DNA of 16,288 nt. It comes from an uncultured Oscillibacter sp. (GTDB taxonomy: Bacteria > Bacillota > Clostridia > Oscillospirales > Oscillospiraceae). Positions 14,459 through 16,288 of the stretch are shown here, one piece after another; position 1 is the first letter of the stretch; every line of letters starts with the position of its first letter. The notes below the pieces were generated by a model. That model ran no database searches, was not told the DNA's origin, and saw only the letters and a list, made by a program, of their open reading frames with translations. The stretch is from contig CABSFC010000058.1 of NCBI GenBank assembly GCA_902476875.1, positions 1 to 16,288 of the forward strand, given 5' to 3'. The position numbers were made by a program, and so were the translations under genes.

Positions 14459-15498
14459 ACGGAATACCCAACAACGAACGGCAGCGCCTGGGCGCTCTGC
14501 TGGACCACACCTCCCAGGCGGAGGTCATGGCCCAAATCCCCCAGTTCGCCGAGGCCGAGATCCACAACATCGCCTCCGCCCCGGCCAAAGCGCCCGGGGA
14601 GCTGGGCGTTTTGGTGTTCAACATGGAGCGGGGCGTCCACCTGGCGGAGCTGGGGGACTTTCTGGAGACCTGTCCGGCGGCGCGGCCCTTTGACGTGATC
14701 CTGGCCAACGAGCTGGACGACGGCTGTGTCCGCTCCGGCGGCAGAGACACCACCCGGGAGCTGGCGGAGCGGCTGGGAATGAACTACGTGTTCGGTTTGG
14801 AGTTCATCGAGCTGGTCAACGGCGAGGACCCCAAGGGCTTCCACGGGAACGCCATTCTGTCCCGCTGGCCCATCAAACAGGCGAAGATCGTCCGCCTGCC
14901 GGAGCAGTACAACTGGTACTTTGACCGCCAGCGCCGCATCGGCGGACGGCTGGCCATCCTGGCGGAGCTGGACGTGAACGGCCGCAGCGTCGGCGTCGGC
15001 ACCATCCACCTGGAAAACCGCACCCACGGCCCCGGGCGGAAGGCCCAGCTGGAGGCCATCCTCCGGGAGGCGGAGGCCATGTTCCCCGGTATGCCGGTGG
15101 CCCTGGGCGGCGACCTGAACACCAACACCTTCGACGGCCGGGACAAGGACGCCATCCGGGAGATCGCCGGCAGCCCGGAGCTGCAGCGGCGCTGCCTGGA
15201 GGACGTGGCCGCCTGGGAGGGCGCCCTGCCCGCGGCGAACGCCGCCGGCTACCGCGCCGTGCCGGAGGCCCCCATTCTCACGCGGCGGAAGCCCCTGCCC
15301 GGCGGTGGACACCTGGACCTGCGGCTGGACTGGCTGCTGCTGCGGGACCTGACGCCCATGGAGAGCCGCACCATCTCCACCCGGCGGGAGGACTGCGCCT
15401 TTGCAAGGCCCGGCTCCGCCCTGGAGGCCTTTGGCGGCGAGGAGCTGTCCGACCACAACGCGGTCTGGGCATCCTGCGCGCTGCCCGAGCACGATTGA
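14455..15498 (+). CDS. Endonuclease/exonuclease/phosphatase (EEP) family hydrolase
   Basis: Members of this metal-dependent superfamily cleave phosphodiester or phosphoester bonds, in nucleic acids, sphingomyelin, inositol phosphates or similar compounds. The 347-aa protein retains the catalytic set: Asn56 in FNMERG, Glu86 in ANELDDG, GNAILSRWP (131-139), His185 in IHLEN, Asp220 and Asn222 in GGDLNTN, Asp292 in LDWLL, and SDHNAVW (332-338). No signal peptide is present, so it acts in the cytoplasm. The first 45 or so residues form a helical extension before the core. AAGGAGG (14438-14444) and the ATGA overlap with lacI fix the start. Sitting between a sugar-type regulator and a HAD phosphatase, it more likely acts on a small organophosphate than on DNA, but that is inference. 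Confidence 0.9.
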   Translation: MNGIPNNERQRLGALLDHTSQAEVMAQIPQFAEAEIHNIASAPAKAPGELGVLVFNMERGVHLAELGDFLETCPAARPFDVILANELDDGCVRSGGRDTTRELAERLGMNYVFGLEFIELVNGEDPKGFHGNAILSRWPIKQAKIVRLPEQYNWYFDRQRRIGGRLAILAELDVNGRSVGVGTIHLENRTHGPGRKAQLEAILREAEAMFPGMPVALGGDLNTNTFDGRDKDAIREIAGSPELQRRCLEDVAAWEGALPAANAAGYRAVPEAPILTRRKPLPGGGHLDLRLDWLLLRDLTPMESRTISTRREDCAFARPGSALEAFGGEELSDHNAVWASCALPEHD

Positions 15499-15510
15499 GG
15501 AGGCGCTGTC

Positions 15511-16278
15511 ATGCTGCATACAGTATTGTTCGATATGGGCGGTACCCTGGAAGACATCTGGTACAACGAGGAGACCACCGCCGATGTGATGGAAAAGCTG
15601 CAAACGGTCCTGCGGGCCAACGGCCTGGAGCCGGGGTGCGCGCCCGGGGAGTTCCGGGAGCGGGTCCTGGCGGGGTTGAAGGCGTACAAGGTCTGGAGCG
15701 AGGGCAACATGCTGGAGGCCAAGCCGGAAGACATCTGGCCCAACTACTACCTGAAGTCCTTTGACTTCGACCTGGAGAAGCTGCTGCCCATCACGGAGGA
15801 GCTGGCCAACCTGTGGGAGGTCACCTACTACCACCGGGAGCTGCGCCCCGGCGTCCGGGAGATGCTGGACGGCCTGAAAGCCCGGGGCTACCACATCGGC
15901 GTCATCTCCAACAACGCCTCGCTGTACAATGTGTTCAACGTTCTGGAGGACTACGGCATCCGGGATTACATGGAGGATGTGACGGTCTCCAGCGTCACCG
16001 GCTACCGCAAGCCCCATCCGGAGATCTTCCGCATCTCCATGCGCCAGATGCGCTGCCGCCCGGAGAACTGCGTCTACATGGGCGACACGGTCTCCCGGGA
16101 CATCATCGGCGCCAAGCGGGCGGGCTTCGGCAAGGCGGTGCAGATCTACTCCTTCCTCTCCGCCCAAAAGGACGTGGGCGTGGTGGCCGACGCGTACAAG
16201 CCCGACATCGTCATCGAAAGCTTTGAGCAGTTCCTGGTCTGGCTGGATGAGATCAATCCCGCCATGGCGTTGAAGTAA
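15511..16278 (+). CDS. HAD-superfamily hydrolase, variant motif I
   Basis: This 255-aa protein is a HAD hydrolase with an inserted helical cap after motif I, typical of small-molecule phosphatases. Motif I is FDMGGTLED with nucleophile Asp8; the position two residues on, usually Asp, is Gly10. Motif II is ISNNAS with Ser133, motif III Lys167 in GYRKPHPE, and motif IV GDTVSRD with Asp192 and Asp197. GAGGAGG (15497-15503) is 7 bases before the ATG, 12 bases after the EEP stop, so the two are one transcript. It probably removes phosphate from a product of the EEP or GDPD enzymes. Because acid/base Asp is absent, a slower phosphatase or a different HAD chemistry is possible. The window ends 10 bases after its stop. 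Confidence 0.9.
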   Translation: MLHTVLFDMGGTLEDIWYNEETTADVMEKLQTVLRANGLEPGCAPGEFRERVLAGLKAYKVWSEGNMLEAKPEDIWPNYYLKSFDFDLEKLLPITEELANLWEVTYYHRELRPGVREMLDGLKARGYHIGVISNNASLYNVFNVLEDYGIRDYMEDVTVSSVTGYRKPHPEIFRISMRQMRCRPENCVYMGDTVSRDIIGAKRAGFGKAVQIYSFLSAQKDVGVVADAYKPDIVIESFEQFLVWLDEINPAMALK

Positions 16279-16288
16279 AAAAACGCGG

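Overview
The window looks like chromosomal DNA of a GC-rich Clostridia member, probably Oscillospiraceae-like. This is inferred from a tRNA-Trp-type T-box leader, strong AGGAGG ribosome binding sites, TTGACA/TATAAT promoters, ATGA-coupled operons and LacI-family regulators. No gene was matched to a named species.

Layout: (1) 1-228, minus strand: two tRNA-Leu genes (CAG, cut by the window edge, and GAG) behind a consensus promoter. (2) 264-5101, plus strand: a tryptophan operon, promoter > T-box leader with UGG specifier > trpE-trpG-trpD-trpC-trpF. It is tightly packed and apparently intact, but trpB and trpA do not follow. (3) 5121-5984: a cytoplasmic glycerophosphodiester phosphodiesterase (GDPD) gene with its own promoter candidate, ended by a long bidirectional terminator. 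(4) 6003-7956, minus strand: a LacI-family regulator followed by a PfkB-family kinase. (5) 7957-8369: an AT-rich divergent control region with two identical 16-bp operator-like sequences and, on the lacI side, an attenuator-like hairpin. (6) 8370-12672, plus strand: an ABC importer of the ferric/organophosphate type, with a fused two-domain permease, an ATPase and a lipoprotein binding protein, then a terminator. (7) 12778-16278, plus strand: a membrane protein of unknown function, a second LacI regulator, an endonuclease/exonuclease/phosphatase (EEP) family hydrolase and a HAD phosphatase, almost all overlapping or closely spaced.

Functionally, the trp genes make indole-3-glycerol phosphate from chorismate and are switched on by uncharged tRNA-Trp. 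The rest reads as one catabolic locus: an importer plus two phosphodiesterase-type enzymes (GDPD, EEP), a phosphatase-type enzyme (HAD) and a sugar kinase (PfkB), all without signal peptides, under two LacI regulators. The most economical reading is uptake of an intact phosphodiester or phosphorylated polyol/sugar, followed by cleavage, dephosphorylation and rephosphorylation in the cytoplasm. The substrate is unknown, and this part is inference.
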